A DNA stretch of 64,000 nucleotides from NCBI RefSeq assembly GCF_900452385.1, contig NZ_UGOA01000001.1, forward strand, positions 1,497,501 to 1,561,500, written 5' to 3'. Below, in pieces: positions 53,233 through 62,902 of the stretch; the first letter of the stretch is position 1; each line of letters starts with the position of its first letter. A program made the translations under genes and the position numbers. Under the pieces are notes generated by a model. It was not told where the DNA came from. It saw nothing but the letters and a program-made list of their open reading frames with translations, and did not search any database. This DNA is from Legionella donaldsonii (GTDB lineage Bacteria > Pseudomonadota > Gammaproteobacteria > Legionellales > Legionellaceae).

Positions 53233-55317
53233 TTAGAGTGAATCTAAATAGTTCTCCAAGTTTTGCACCTCTTCATCAAGTTTAATTCGATATTTTTCAA
53301 CGGTTTTATCATCATTTTTGCGACTCGCTTCTTCAATTTTCTGACAAATGATGGCAAGTCGTTGAGCTCCAACCAGCTGGCAAGCCCCTTTGATCTGATG
53401 AGCTAAGTTCATTATTTGGTTGAGCTCCTTCTTTTCTATCGCGTCATTAAGTAAAGCAGTACTTTTACTGTTTGTTCGCCTGAAATCCTTAAGAATCTCT
53501 TGTATTGCTTTCTCATCTTCTCCTACAATTTCAATCAATAGGGAGCGGTCGATAGGGGGGGCTGTAGGAAGTGGTAACCAATGATCCATACAGCGCATTA
53601 AATCTATCAAGGCCACAGGTTTTACCAAAACATCATTCATACCTGCTGCCAGGCAATTTTTTTTTACATCCAATTGAGCATCAGCCGTGCAGGCAATAAT
53701 CGGGGTATTTTTTAGGGCATTTACATGCTCATATTCACGTATTTTCTGTGCCAACTCATAACCATTCATCATAGGCATGTTGCAATCTGTTAAAATTAAA
53801 GCATATTTTTTAGATTGCAGTGTCGCCAGGGCTTCGGTTCCTCCTTTAACTCCTTCCGCAGCATAACCCAAAGAATTTAACTGTTGCATGAGAACTTTAC
53901 GATTCACTGGATAATCATCAACTATACATACGAGGGAATTTTCTCTCTCTGCATCAGGAACATTAGGAGCACTCCGACGATTAGCTATTGTCTCTGCTAA
54001 TTGATGGATGGGTTCTGTGAAGTCAGTTTCGATTTGCTTTTGATCTGCAATGGGAAAAGTGACTGTTAGAACCATCATAGTCCCGTGATTTAACTCACTG
54101 CTAATGTCAATGGAACCATTCATCAATTCGGCCAATCTTTTGTTTATTGCAAATTCTAAAATTGCACCACATATCTCATGGGCATGCTGTTTTTCAATCT
54201 CGGCAAATGGGTTGAGGAGCTGTTGCAAGCTCTCAGGAGGGATTCCAATCCCAGTATCTTCTACTAAAAATCGTAAACGCTCGGATTTATTAAGGCGTTC
54301 TAGTAGGTCAACCCGAATTATTATTTTTCCTTCCGATGTAAATTTAATTGAATTGGTTATAAAATTTCCAATTATTTGTTGGAGTCGTGCTGAGTCAAAT
54401 ACTAAAGCAGGACTAATCGATGGATCACAATAAGCCTCTAACACGATTCCTTTTCGACTAACTGCTCCACTATATAATTGATATAATTTTTTAATGACCG
54501 CGGCAATAGAATCAGCTTTGGGAGAAATTTTCATTTTCCCTGCTTCAATCTTTGAAAAATCTAAAATATCATCGATAATGCGCATTAACGATTTACTGGA
54601 TTCATAAATTGTTGCGAGAGTACTTTGTTGATCAGAATCCAGCCTGCTTAAACCTAATAATTCCAATAAACCGATAATTCCCATCATTGGAGTGCGAATT
54701 TCGTGACTCATAGTGGCAAGAAATTTACTTTTTTTAATATTAGCCAAATCAGCGGCTTCTTTTGCCACTTGTAACTCTATTTCACGGCGCATTAGCTCTT
54801 TATTCATGCTGACAACATCTTCAAATGAAGAAGCCAGCAAGTGGAGAATTTGCTCAGGTCTTGACGGGATAAAATAGTCCTTATCATCCAGATTGATTCG
54901 GTACCCGGATTTTTTATTTTTCTCTCTAATCCGTTTTTTTCTCTTTAAAATCAATTGAATGCGATGCAGCAAAAATTCTGGCTTATAAGGTTTATAGATG
55001 AAATTATCAGCGCCGGCTTCCAGGCCTTTGCCAATTTCTTCAATTCCCTCCAGAGACGTCATTAAAATAATCGGTATGTCTTTTAAATTTTTATCATCCT
55101 TAATAGCTCTACATAGCTCAAAACCATCCATCTCCGGCATTAGAACATCACTGATGATAAGATTAGGCTTTTGTTGTTCTACCGCTTGTAAGGCTTCTCT
55201 ACCATTGGTTTTTACAACATGTTGATACCCGTTTTTTTCCAGTAAATAACTTAGCGTTGCGCATTGTGTTGGACTGTCTTCAACAATGAGAATGGTTATT
55301 TCCTGGTTACTGTTCAC
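53233..55317 (-). CDS. Hybrid sensor kinase: REC-HisKA-HATPase-REC-Hpt, degenerate ATP lid
   Basis: A 694-residue protein without transmembrane segments. Domains: REC1 (Asp57 in LIISDVLMPEMDG), a linker of about 60 residues, HisKA (His205 in ATMSHEIRTPMMG), HATPase_c (N box NFITNSIKFT, G1 EDTGIGIPP), REC2 (Asp511 in ILTDCNMPMMNG) and Hpt (His640 in AHQIKGAC). Where kinases have GTGLGLAI, this protein reads CGAILEFAI (residues 383-391), so the G2 box is destroyed and kinase activity is doubtful. It may be a phosphorelay scaffold fed by CheA. The start is a GTG with GGAG 8 bases before it, overlapping the end of cheB by 11 bases. Confidence 0.85.
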   Translation of the reverse strand: MNSNQEITILIVEDSPTQCATLSYLLEKNGYQHVVKTNGREALQAVEQQKPNLIISDVLMPEMDGFELCRAIKDDKNLKDIPIILMTSLEGIEEIGKGLEAGADNFIYKPYKPEFLLHRIQLILKRKKRIREKNKKSGYRINLDDKDYFIPSRPEQILHLLASSFEDVVSMNKELMRREIELQVAKEAADLANIKKSKFLATMSHEIRTPMMGIIGLLELLGLSRLDSDQQSTLATIYESSKSLMRIIDDILDFSKIEAGKMKISPKADSIAAVIKKLYQLYSGAVSRKGIVLEAYCDPSISPALVFDSARLQQIIGNFITNSIKFTSEGKIIIRVDLLERLNKSERLRFLVEDTGIGIPPESLQQLLNPFAEIEKQHAHEICGAILEFAINKRLAELMNGSIDISSELNHGTMMVLTVTFPIADQKQIETDFTEPIHQLAETIANRRSAPNVPDAERENSLVCIVDDYPVNRKVLMQQLNSLGYAAEGVKGGTEALATLQSKKYALILTDCNMPMMNGYELAQKIREYEHVNALKNTPIIACTADAQLDVKKNCLAAGMNDVLVKPVALIDLMRCMDHWLPLPTAPPIDRSLLIEIVGEDEKAIQEILKDFRRTNSKSTALLNDAIEKKELNQIMNLAHQIKGACQLVGAQRLAIICQKIEEASRKNDDKTVEKYRIKLDEEVQNLENYLDSL

Positions 55318-56401
55318 GAGCTTTACTCCAGTGAATGATGGTTCCTGCCATGTTAGTCAAAAAATTGGCAATGTCCTCCGGCGATAAAACAGCGGAAGCA
55401 GCACCTATATTGATTGCTTCACCAGGCATACCATTAACTACAGACGTTTCTTTATCTTGAACGATGGTAAATGCCCCATGATTTTTCATCAGTTTAAGTT
55501 CAGCCGCTCCATCTTTTCCCATTCCCGTTAATAAAATGCCTACTGCCTGATTGCCCATTTGTTTTACAATTGATTGAAATAACGCACCGACAGAGGGGCA
55601 ATGACCGTTGATAGGAAGATCTTTACTCAGTGCGATTGTTCCCGTTTTCGTTATTTTCATTTGAAATCCTTCAGGAGCGACATAAGCACACCCTGGTTGG
55701 AGAATTTCACCAGCATCTGCTATTTTGACCGGGAAACCCGTTGCTTTTTCCAGCCAATCTACAAAACCTTGGGTAAAACCATTTGCAATATGCTGAACAA
55801 TTAAGATACTTGCCGGGAAATTTTTCGGAATATTGGACAAAATAGTCTTTAACACAACCGGCCCTCCAGTAGACGCTCCAATTGCAACGATTTTAACTGC
55901 ACCAAGATTAAATTGAGCTTGCGAATCAGTTGTTTCAGTAGACAAGCGACTATCTTTTTGGGGCCATCGCCGGATTACTTTTATCTCGGACATTGCTCTA
56001 ATAGTTTGTATCAGTTCCTGGGCTTGAGTTTCGTGCTCGGGGTGCTGGGAACCGACTAAAGAGCCAATAACAGATACTGCTCCCGCATCAAGTGCATGAA
56101 AATCTTCAATGGCTTCCTGGGTACTTACGCTAGCTGATACAATAACGATCGCCACTGGATGTGTCTCCATGATTTTACGAGTAGCCTCCAAGCCATCTAA
56201 GTGGGGCATGTGAAGATCCATCGTAACTACATCAGGATTTTTTGCTTTCACAGCAGCAATGGCCTCTTCACCGTTGGATGCCGTGCCAATCAATGTCATG
56301 TCTGGTTGAGCATCTATAATGCTTGTAATTAGTTCTCGAATGACAGGAGAATCGTCGACTACCAACACACGAATTTTGTGAGGTTCTTCAACTTGACTCA
56401 T
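55307..56401 (-). CDS. cheB: CheB-type chemoreceptor methylesterase
   Basis: A 364-residue protein. The N-terminal receiver has Asp62 in VVTMDLHMPHLDG. The C-terminal esterase domain has its catalytic Ser177 in AIGASTGGPVV, His204 in IVQHIANGF and Asp297 in LTGMGKDGAAEL. It demethylates or deamidates receptor glutamates and, with the CheR-TPR protein of the same operon, gives adaptation. Its position corresponds to WspF. Translation starts at an ATG overlapping the cheA stop (ATGA), and GGAG lies 7 bases before it. Confidence 0.93.
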   Translation of the reverse strand: MSQVEEPHKIRVLVVDDSPVIRELITSIIDAQPDMTLIGTASNGEEAIAAVKAKNPDVVTMDLHMPHLDGLEATRKIMETHPVAIVIVSASVSTQEAIEDFHALDAGAVSVIGSLVGSQHPEHETQAQELIQTIRAMSEIKVIRRWPQKDSRLSTETTDSQAQFNLGAVKIVAIGASTGGPVVLKTILSNIPKNFPASILIVQHIANGFTQGFVDWLEKATGFPVKIADAGEILQPGCAYVAPEGFQMKITKTGTIALSKDLPINGHCPSVGALFQSIVKQMGNQAVGILLTGMGKDGAAELKLMKNHGAFTIVQDKETSVVNGMPGEAINIGAASAVLSPEDIANFLTNMAGTIIHWSKAREQ

Positions 56402-58704
56402 AGTAATCTCCGCACGATCTCCAGCAAATTGCTTTGATCAAAACTACTCTTAGCCATATAGGCATTAGCTCCTGACTCAATCCCTCGCTCTCGATCCTCT
56501 TGAGAACCGAGCGCTGTAACTAACACAATAGGTAATTGTGCGTATACCTTATCTGCCCGAATTTTTTCTGTTAATTCAAAACCATTCATTTTGGGCATAT
56601 CCACATCAGACATGACTAAGTCAAATGCTTTTGTTCTCAATAAAGTATAGGCTTCTAAACCATCAACTGCTGTTGAAACTTGATAACCAGCTGATTCTAA
56701 AATACCCTTTAACAGGGTGCGGGAAGTAATAGAGTCTTCAACGACCAGAATAGATTTTTTGACTGGTTCAGCAGTAGGCTTATATTCTTGAACAGGTTTG
56801 GGGCTAGCTAATAATATGCACGCTGTACGAAGTAAGTCGGCAACATTTAAAATAGGTACCACCTGACCATTGTTCCGTAAGGTAGCACCAGCAATATTAC
56901 GGATATGGGCTGCTTGTTTATTGAGATTTTTAACTAAAACATCTTCTTCGCTGAGTATTTCATCAACACCAAAAGCGATGCGCTTACCAGAGGCCTCTAA
57001 AATGAGTATAAGTTGATATTCTCTTGGCGAATCATTACTCGCTGATTGAGCTAAACCTAAGGTATTTGCCAAAGTTATAAATGCCAGGGTTTCTTTTTGC
57101 CAAACAATAACAGGTCGATTCTCAATGGATTTGATGGACATTTTTGGTATCCGTAAGCATTGAATAATCTGGGCAGATGGTAAAAGAAATTGCCGATTCA
57201 AAACTCGTACATAGACCCCGCGGAAGGTTGTAAGTGTTAATGGCAAGATAATCCGAAATGTTGTTCCTTTACCTTTATGAGTATCTACGGTAACCAAACC
57301 ACCCAGTTTATCCGTTTTTTCCCAGACAATAGCAAGCCCAAGCCCTCTACCCGACAAATCCGTGATCATTGGACTTGTGGTTAAACCGGATTGAAAAATG
57401 AGCGGGATAATATCTTCTTTTTTAGGAGACTGATTTTCCCTCGGGTTGATGAGGCCAAGTTGTTGGGCTTTTGCATAAATTTGCTTCAGATCGATACCAG
57501 CTCCATCATCCGAAACAAGTATTTCAATGTGGCCACCTGCGTGTTCCTTCGTACTGAGAGTAATAGTTCCTTTGGCGGGTTTATTAGCTCTGTCGCGATC
57601 ATCCGGTTTCTCTATGCCATGATCAATACAGTTTCGAACGAGATGAATAAGTGGATCAAACATTTCTTCAATAATTCGACGATCAATTTCAGTATCGGCA
57701 CCCTGTATAATCAATTCCACATTCTTCCCTTGTTCTTTAGCAAGGTCACGTACTAACTTGGGAAGTATCTGGAGTGTGGTGAAAATGGGTTGCATTACCA
57801 CTTTTTTCATATCTTCCAGCAAACTGTTAACTTTTACATTGAGCAAGTGCTCATCCTGCTCAGCTGACTTTAGTAATTTTGCCATTTGACAATTAAAGGA
57901 CTTAACGAAATCTATCTCCCAGGATACAAATTCAAGCAATCTTTTTAATTGCGGCTCTTCTATCTGAGAGTGAGGATGTTTATTTGGTTTTTCCACGGAA
58001 TTCGATAAGGATTTTTGAATCAGTTTTAATTTAGCCTGGGCTTTTATAAGTTTTGCCAAAACGAGAACAGCTTCACGAATATCAATAGTCCTCTGAGAAG
58101 TAGCCAATTTGATGGCTAACAATTCTTCTACTTCTAAGAGCAAGGTATCCAATTTGGTTTTTGCGATTCTTACTGTGTTGGCTACTGCTAGCTTTACGGT
58201 AGGAGGCGTTTCATGATGGGTGGGTGGGGTCGAGGGATTATTCTTTTTCCTTTTTAAGGGGGTCTCCAGCTCTGTTGGTACTTTAGGGATACTACCCTTC
58301 TTGATTAAATCTTCAAGCTGGGTGATTAATGTCGCGACAGGATATAGTTCTTTCCCCATGTCACTATTTTCTTTTGCTAATATATGACTAATCGTATTCA
58401 CAATTTCGTGAAGTGCATCTAATAATGCTGAGCTAATTATCAACTGATTATGTTTAAGTGCTGAAAAAACATTTTCAACTGTATGGCATAAAGATTCGAT
58501 ATTAGTAAGATCTACCGCTCTGGATGCTCCTTTTAGGCTATGGGCTGCGCGATAAATAGTTTCAACTATTTCTCTCCTTTTATTCGATGATTGCTCTTTT
58601 TCCAGCTCAATTAACCCAGAGGAGAGATTTTTAATATGCTCCTCTGCTTCCTCCCTGAAAGTTTGAAGTAATCGTTCGCGAAATTCTTGATTAGCGTTTT
58701 CCAT
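56398..58704 (-). CDS. CheA-type histidine kinase with C-terminal receiver (WspE-like)
   Basis: A 768-residue kinase. Hpt domain with phospho-acceptor His55 in YRAAHSLKGAS, a Lys/Pro-rich linker, a dimerisation segment, HATPase_c (N box VRNCIDHGIEKPDDR, G1 DDGAGID, G2 GRGLGLAIV), a CheW-like domain and a C-terminal REC (SILVVEDSITSR, DLVMSDVDMPKMNG). ATP-binding motifs are intact. The CheA-REC fusion is typical of WspE and related alternative pathways. It should phosphorylate CheB, its own receiver and the downstream receivers of this operon. It starts 13 bases after the MCP gene. Confidence 0.92.
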   Translation of the reverse strand: MENANQEFRERLLQTFREEAEEHIKNLSSGLIELEKEQSSNKRREIVETIYRAAHSLKGASRAVDLTNIESLCHTVENVFSALKHNQLIISSALLDALHEIVNTISHILAKENSDMGKELYPVATLITQLEDLIKKGSIPKVPTELETPLKRKKNNPSTPPTHHETPPTVKLAVANTVRIAKTKLDTLLLEVEELLAIKLATSQRTIDIREAVLVLAKLIKAQAKLKLIQKSLSNSVEKPNKHPHSQIEEPQLKRLLEFVSWEIDFVKSFNCQMAKLLKSAEQDEHLLNVKVNSLLEDMKKVVMQPIFTTLQILPKLVRDLAKEQGKNVELIIQGADTEIDRRIIEEMFDPLIHLVRNCIDHGIEKPDDRDRANKPAKGTITLSTKEHAGGHIEILVSDDGAGIDLKQIYAKAQQLGLINPRENQSPKKEDIIPLIFQSGLTTSPMITDLSGRGLGLAIVWEKTDKLGGLVTVDTHKGKGTTFRIILPLTLTTFRGVYVRVLNRQFLLPSAQIIQCLRIPKMSIKSIENRPVIVWQKETLAFITLANTLGLAQSASNDSPREYQLILILEASGKRIAFGVDEILSEEDVLVKNLNKQAAHIRNIAGATLRNNGQVVPILNVADLLRTACILLASPKPVQEYKPTAEPVKKSILVVEDSITSRTLLKGILESAGYQVSTAVDGLEAYTLLRTKAFDLVMSDVDMPKMNGFELTEKIRADKVYAQLPIVLVTALGSQEDRERGIESGANAYMAKSSFDQSNLLEIVRRLL

Positions 58705-58717
58705 AGTACTTCCTTCA

Positions 58718-60217
58718 TTAAGCTTTGAACTCCTCCGTTAATGCCTGAAGTTTTTGTCCCAACTGGGACAATTCATGTGCCAACATTTCGACCTGCTTTG
58801 TACTCGCAACGTTTTGTACACTGGCTTGATTGATATTTTGCATTGCTTGTGCTACCTGATCCATTCCTATCAACTGTTGTTGGGAAGAAGCAATAATCTG
58901 GGTTGCCGCATTGGCAGATTCCGCTATGCTTTTGGCTAGTGTGCGAATCGCTTCGCTTGCACTGTTTGAAAGTTTTACGCCTGTTTCAACCGCTTTACTG
59001 CCTTCTTCTGCTGACAATACAGCAGTACTTAAGGCTTTGTGAATATCGCCTAGTATCATACGTACTTGAGAGGTCGCTCGCTTGGATTGTTCGGCCATCG
59101 TTTTGACTTCCTGAGCTACTACGGAAAAGCCTTTCCCATGTTTACCGGCTTTTGCCGCCTCAATTGATGCATTGACAGCCAGCAGATTTGACTGTTCAGC
59201 GAGGTCATTGACAGTATTAATGATCTCTCCAATGTCCCGGCTTTGTTCAGAAAGCGTTACAATTCTTTCCGCCATGGTTTCCATTTTCTCCTGAATTTGA
59301 TTCATGGCTTCCACCGATTCCGCCATAGATTTTTGGCCTTCTTGGGAAATCTGAGCTGTTTTTTGGCCAATCTCTGCTACATATTTGGCTTTCTGAGCAG
59401 AAATTTCACTTGTTTGCCTTACCTCTTCAATAGTGGATGATGTTTGGCTAACGGCTGCTGCTGTCTCACTCGAGCTTGAGGCTAGTTGGGTTGTTGACGC
59501 TGTAATTTGATTCGCCGCGGTAGCTAATACGTTAGTTCCTTCATTGATCCTTCGTGATGCTTTGCGCAATGAGCCCATCAACCAAATGGCCATAACGATA
59601 CTTACGCTGATTGCTGCCAAACTAGCAAGTGCCAAGACGTAAATTGTAAATTTGGCATTTTGCTCTGACTCACTCAAAATTGTACGGGCATTTTGTTCCA
59701 TCATATTGACTATGTCATTAGCTAACACGTCCATTTTCTTATTAATATCAGATTGAGCACTGACCATTAATCTCCTGGCCTCTTCCATCTTCCCCGCATA
59801 AATCAAGGGAACAATCTGTTCTTCTCGGAGGCGATTAAACTCTTTGCGAAGCTCGTTAAATTGCTGCAATTTGGAAAATCGTTCTGATCGCTTTTGATTA
59901 CGCGTTATCAAATCTTCTATGTTTTTATTATTTATTGTTAATCGTTCTTGAATAGCATGGTAAAAAGCTTCTTGTTCCGCTTTTTCAGAAACGATACTCA
60001 TTTGCAGCAGATCGGCGCGTGAGGCATTTTGTTGGCTTCGCATATCTTTAATAGCCAAAGCATCCACAAATTCTTGCTCAAATAATGCTTTTTGTGATAC
60101 CAGTATTCTATTCATTCCCCATATTGAGAAAAACGAGACAAGAATTAAGAGCGTGATAATCAAGATGAAACCACTCCCTAGTTTTCCCCGCATTGAGAAC
60201 GTCGTTTTCCCTGTCAT
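58718..60217 (-). CDS. Methyl-accepting chemotaxis protein with small helical sensor
   Basis: A receptor of about 499 residues. First transmembrane segment about residues 10-32, a periplasmic four-helix-bundle (4HB_MCP-like) region to about 175, second transmembrane segment about 185-212, then the signalling hairpin with the tip EIINTVNDLAEQSNLLAVNA. A short HAMP-like region is possible, but I cannot see a clear one. The sensor has no recognised ligand pocket. The ATG at 60217 is chosen because AGGAGAC lies 5 bases before it. The position corresponds to WspA. Glutamate pairs typical of methylation sites flank the tip. Confidence 0.9.
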   Translation of the reverse strand: MTGKTTFSMRGKLGSGFILIITLLILVSFFSIWGMNRILVSQKALFEQEFVDALAIKDMRSQQNASRADLLQMSIVSEKAEQEAFYHAIQERLTINNKNIEDLITRNQKRSERFSKLQQFNELRKEFNRLREEQIVPLIYAGKMEEARRLMVSAQSDINKKMDVLANDIVNMMEQNARTILSESEQNAKFTIYVLALASLAAISVSIVMAIWLMGSLRKASRRINEGTNVLATAANQITASTTQLASSSSETAAAVSQTSSTIEEVRQTSEISAQKAKYVAEIGQKTAQISQEGQKSMAESVEAMNQIQEKMETMAERIVTLSEQSRDIGEIINTVNDLAEQSNLLAVNASIEAAKAGKHGKGFSVVAQEVKTMAEQSKRATSQVRMILGDIHKALSTAVLSAEEGSKAVETGVKLSNSASEAIRTLAKSIAESANAATQIIASSQQQLIGMDQVAQAMQNINQASVQNVASTKQVEMLAHELSQLGQKLQALTEEFKA

Positions 60218-60305
60218 AAATAGTCTCCTGGTTTCATCGTAGGATAACCCCTTCTCGTAGGGGCAGGGCAATTGGTTGAACCAAGACCAATGCAGTACTT
60301 TAATT

Positions 60306-60908
60306 CTAGGTTATATTAAATGTTTCATTCACGATAATCGTTGGATCGCTTAAAATTTTGTTCGCGTCTAAAATAACAATCTGCTTCTCGGTTACCCCTT
60401 TTAGGTAGTCTTTCCTGACGCCAGAAAATACGTTAAGGGGAGACTGAATCGAATTAACAGGAATTATTCTTGGTCCAATTGAACGATCGGCAATAATCCC
60501 AAATTCCATCAAATCGGAGTGAAGAATGATGACTTGACTCAGATTTGTCAGCTCTTTCTTAGGAATTTCAAAGAAAGTCTTGATATCCAGCACGGACATA
60601 ATTTTTCCACGTACATTCATGATCCCAAGCATATAAGTGGGTGTACCTGGTAGCGGGGTAATCTCTTTGGCAGGGCAGACTTCATCAATATAACTTAATT
60701 CAATGGCATAGGTTTCTTCTCCTAACTCAAATTCCATCACTGAAATTGTATCTGTTGATTCTTCTAAAACGTGAGGTTTTTTAGCCAATCTTAGAGCACG
60801 ATGCTTTAGAATTTTCTGAGTTTCATCGGGAGAAGGGTGCCAACCTTGTTCAAGAATCCTTTGGCTTGCTTGAAGACGTTCATGAATTGTTTTCCAGTCG
60901 TATTTCAT
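60306..60908 (-). CDS. CheW-type coupling protein with N-terminal extension (WspD-like)
   Basis: A 200-residue CheW-domain protein. A helical extension of about 50 residues (WKTIHERLQASQRILEQGW and QKILKHRALRLAKKP) precedes the CheW fold: MEFELGEETYAIELSYIDEV, PGTPTYMLGIMNVRGKIMSVLDIK and HSDLMEFGIIADRSIG. Extended CheWs of this kind occur in Wsp-type operons (WspD). It overlaps the CheR-TPR gene end by 29 bases and has GGAGG 6 bases before its ATG. Confidence 0.88.
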   Translation of the reverse strand: MKYDWKTIHERLQASQRILEQGWHPSPDETQKILKHRALRLAKKPHVLEESTDTISVMEFELGEETYAIELSYIDEVCPAKEITPLPGTPTYMLGIMNVRGKIMSVLDIKTFFEIPKKELTNLSQVIILHSDLMEFGIIADRSIGPRIIPVNSIQSPLNVFSGVRKDYLKGVTEKQIVILDANKILSDPTIIVNETFNIT

Positions 60909-62433
60909 AACTGCCTCCGTTAACCATCGTTACTTGAATAAGTTCTGTAAGTTGACGGGCACTCAATCCTTCTGATTCTGGAACAATTTGTTCTTCTTGA
61001 TAATGACTCAAAATCTCTAAAGCACTCCTAAAATGTTTTTCAGCATCATGAATGCAACCTTGCAGATGATATTGATTACCGATAGCAATGTGGACAATAA
61101 CATTATTTTGATCAATGAATAGGGCGCGTTTCAGTGCATCCAATGCGTCTTCCTGGAGTCCTTCTTCCTGGAGTATCATTCCATACAAATACCACCATTC
61201 CTTATTTAATTTATCAATTTTTAAGGCCTTTTTACACCATTGATGCGCATCCTTTAAAAAACCTTGATTAGAATAACATCGAGCTAATAAGAGCATAGTC
61301 GACGGTTCCTGGGGATTTTTTGCCAAAATTTGCTTTGCTATTCGTATAGCCTGCTCATAATGTCCTTGAACAAAGTAATTTTCAGCTTTCTGGTAAGAGC
61401 GTTGGTATAATTCCGCAGCTTTTTCTACTGGATTATCTCCGCTTACATTTAACAGTTCGATTGTGGGCAAGGCTGAGGGTTGCGGCTCAGCAGAAGCCAA
61501 GGCTAAATTGATGGCAGAGGGTAAAATGAGGGGAGGTTCTCGATATCCTTGTTCTTCTACCTTATATGAACTCACTTTCTGGTAAATCATCGAATGACAG
61601 CTATCTATCAGTACAAGATTAGGTAAATTCATAGTTGATGGAATATCCACTGGGCTAAGAAATAACCATCCGCCCTCTACTAAGGACTGCGTTAATTTGT
61701 GCAGGACTCGATTAATTTCAGAATGCTCGAAGTACATCAAAACGTTTCGGCAAAATATGATATCCATAGCATTGGTGCCATTATCAATCGAAGGATAGCT
61801 ATTTTCCGCTAGGTTGTGATAAGAAAATGTCACCATTGCTTTTATTTCAGGTGAAATCGCAAAATGGTCCTGATTTGTTTTACTAAAATAAGTTTCCTGA
61901 ATTCCAACTGGCGCATCTCGGAATGACCAGGCGCTATAGACTCCTTCGCAGGCTTTGCGAAGAAATTCCATGACAATATCGGTAGCAAGAATTGTAATGT
62001 TCCAGGAGCGCCGATTGGGGATTTGTTTTGCAAGTGCTATGGCAATGGAATAGGGTTCCTCACCCGTGCAGCAGCCCGCGCTCCAGATCCGTAAACGCTG
62101 GTTAGTCCCTAAACGCTTTTTTAACAAAGAAGGAAAAACGTGCTGTTCAAGCATTTCAAAACTTTGCCGATCACGAAAAAAATAGGTTTCACCAACAGTC
62201 AAATACTTGGCAAGAATTTCAATTTGTTTTTGCTCCCATGGCGATGCAATTAACTTGTGGGCCAGCTCCTCAGGGCTTTTTATACCAAAAGCATCGGCGG
62301 CTGCTTTAATACCCCGATATAGATCTAACCTTCGTATTTTCGTGAAATTTAACCCTGTATTGATTCTTAGGGAATCACTGAGTTGTACCCATAATTCGTC
62401 TTCAGGATCAAATTCCTCACTTTCTATCCGCAT
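60880..62433 (-). CDS. CheR-type methyltransferase with C-terminal TPR region (WspC-like)
   Basis: A protein of about 517 residues. The N-terminal CheR domain (to about 270) holds ETYFFRDRQSFEMLEQ and the SAM-binding IWSAGCCTGEEPYSIAIAL. Residues 330-490 are tetratricopeptide repeats (YFVQGHYEQAIRIAKQIL, LLLARCYSNQGFLKDAHQWC, LYGMILQEEGLQEDALDAL). The CheR-TPR combination is characteristic of WspC. It methylates receptor glutamates. I chose the ATG at 62433 rather than the TTG at 62439. The start overlaps the end of the first CheW gene, so translation is coupled. Confidence 0.9.
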   Translation of the reverse strand: MRIESEEFDPEDELWVQLSDSLRINTGLNFTKIRRLDLYRGIKAAADAFGIKSPEELAHKLIASPWEQKQIEILAKYLTVGETYFFRDRQSFEMLEQHVFPSLLKKRLGTNQRLRIWSAGCCTGEEPYSIAIALAKQIPNRRSWNITILATDIVMEFLRKACEGVYSAWSFRDAPVGIQETYFSKTNQDHFAISPEIKAMVTFSYHNLAENSYPSIDNGTNAMDIIFCRNVLMYFEHSEINRVLHKLTQSLVEGGWLFLSPVDIPSTMNLPNLVLIDSCHSMIYQKVSSYKVEEQGYREPPLILPSAINLALASAEPQPSALPTIELLNVSGDNPVEKAAELYQRSYQKAENYFVQGHYEQAIRIAKQILAKNPQEPSTMLLLARCYSNQGFLKDAHQWCKKALKIDKLNKEWWYLYGMILQEEGLQEDALDALKRALFIDQNNVIVHIAIGNQYHLQGCIHDAEKHFRSALEILSHYQEEQIVPESEGLSARQLTELIQVTMVNGGSYEIRLENNS

Positions 62434-62881
62434 ATGCAATCGCCTCTTGAAGTGGTTTAGCTTCGTCTATGGGAAGTAGCTTATCTAAATCATGCAACAA
62501 CAATATCAATCCATCTTGTCCCTTGAGAACTTGCCTGACATATTCTATTCCTGGAAAAATGGGTTCTAAATCAATAAAATCCTTTTTATCATACTCAATG
62601 ACACCAACTACCTTATCAACTAGAAAGGCAGTAGATTTTTGGTTTTGAGTGATAATGATAAGCTTATCCGATAGATTAATTTGATGTTCTGGCAGATAAA
62701 AATAGAGACGTATATTGAGTACGGGCATAATCTGCCCTTGCAAATTAATAATACCGAGTATATTAGGTGGTAGATTAGGCAAGGGAGTAATTTCAACTAC
62801 TTGAACAACTCGGTCGACGCTCTTTAAAGGTAAACCGAATTGGTGTTCGTTGATCAAAAATACAACCACTTGCTCTATCAC
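62417..62881 (-). CDS. CheW-type coupling protein (WspB-like)
   Basis: A 154-residue CheW protein and the first gene of the operon. Fold phrases: VVVFLINEHQFGLPLKSVDR, PNLPPNILGIINLQGQIMPVLNI and TAFLVDKVVGVIEYD. The start codon is the GTG at 62881, with AAGG 10 bases upstream. It couples the receptor to CheA. Three TTGAGTA motifs lie in the 75 bases upstream. Confidence 0.88.
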   Translation of the reverse strand: MIEQVVVFLINEHQFGLPLKSVDRVVQVVEITPLPNLPPNILGIINLQGQIMPVLNIRLYFYLPEHQINLSDKLIIITQNQKSTAFLVDKVVGVIEYDKKDFIDLEPIFPGIEYVRQVLKGQDGLILLLHDLDKLLPIDEAKPLQEAIAYADRK

Positions 62882-62902
62882 GTTGGATCTGCCTTGTTAT
62901 TA

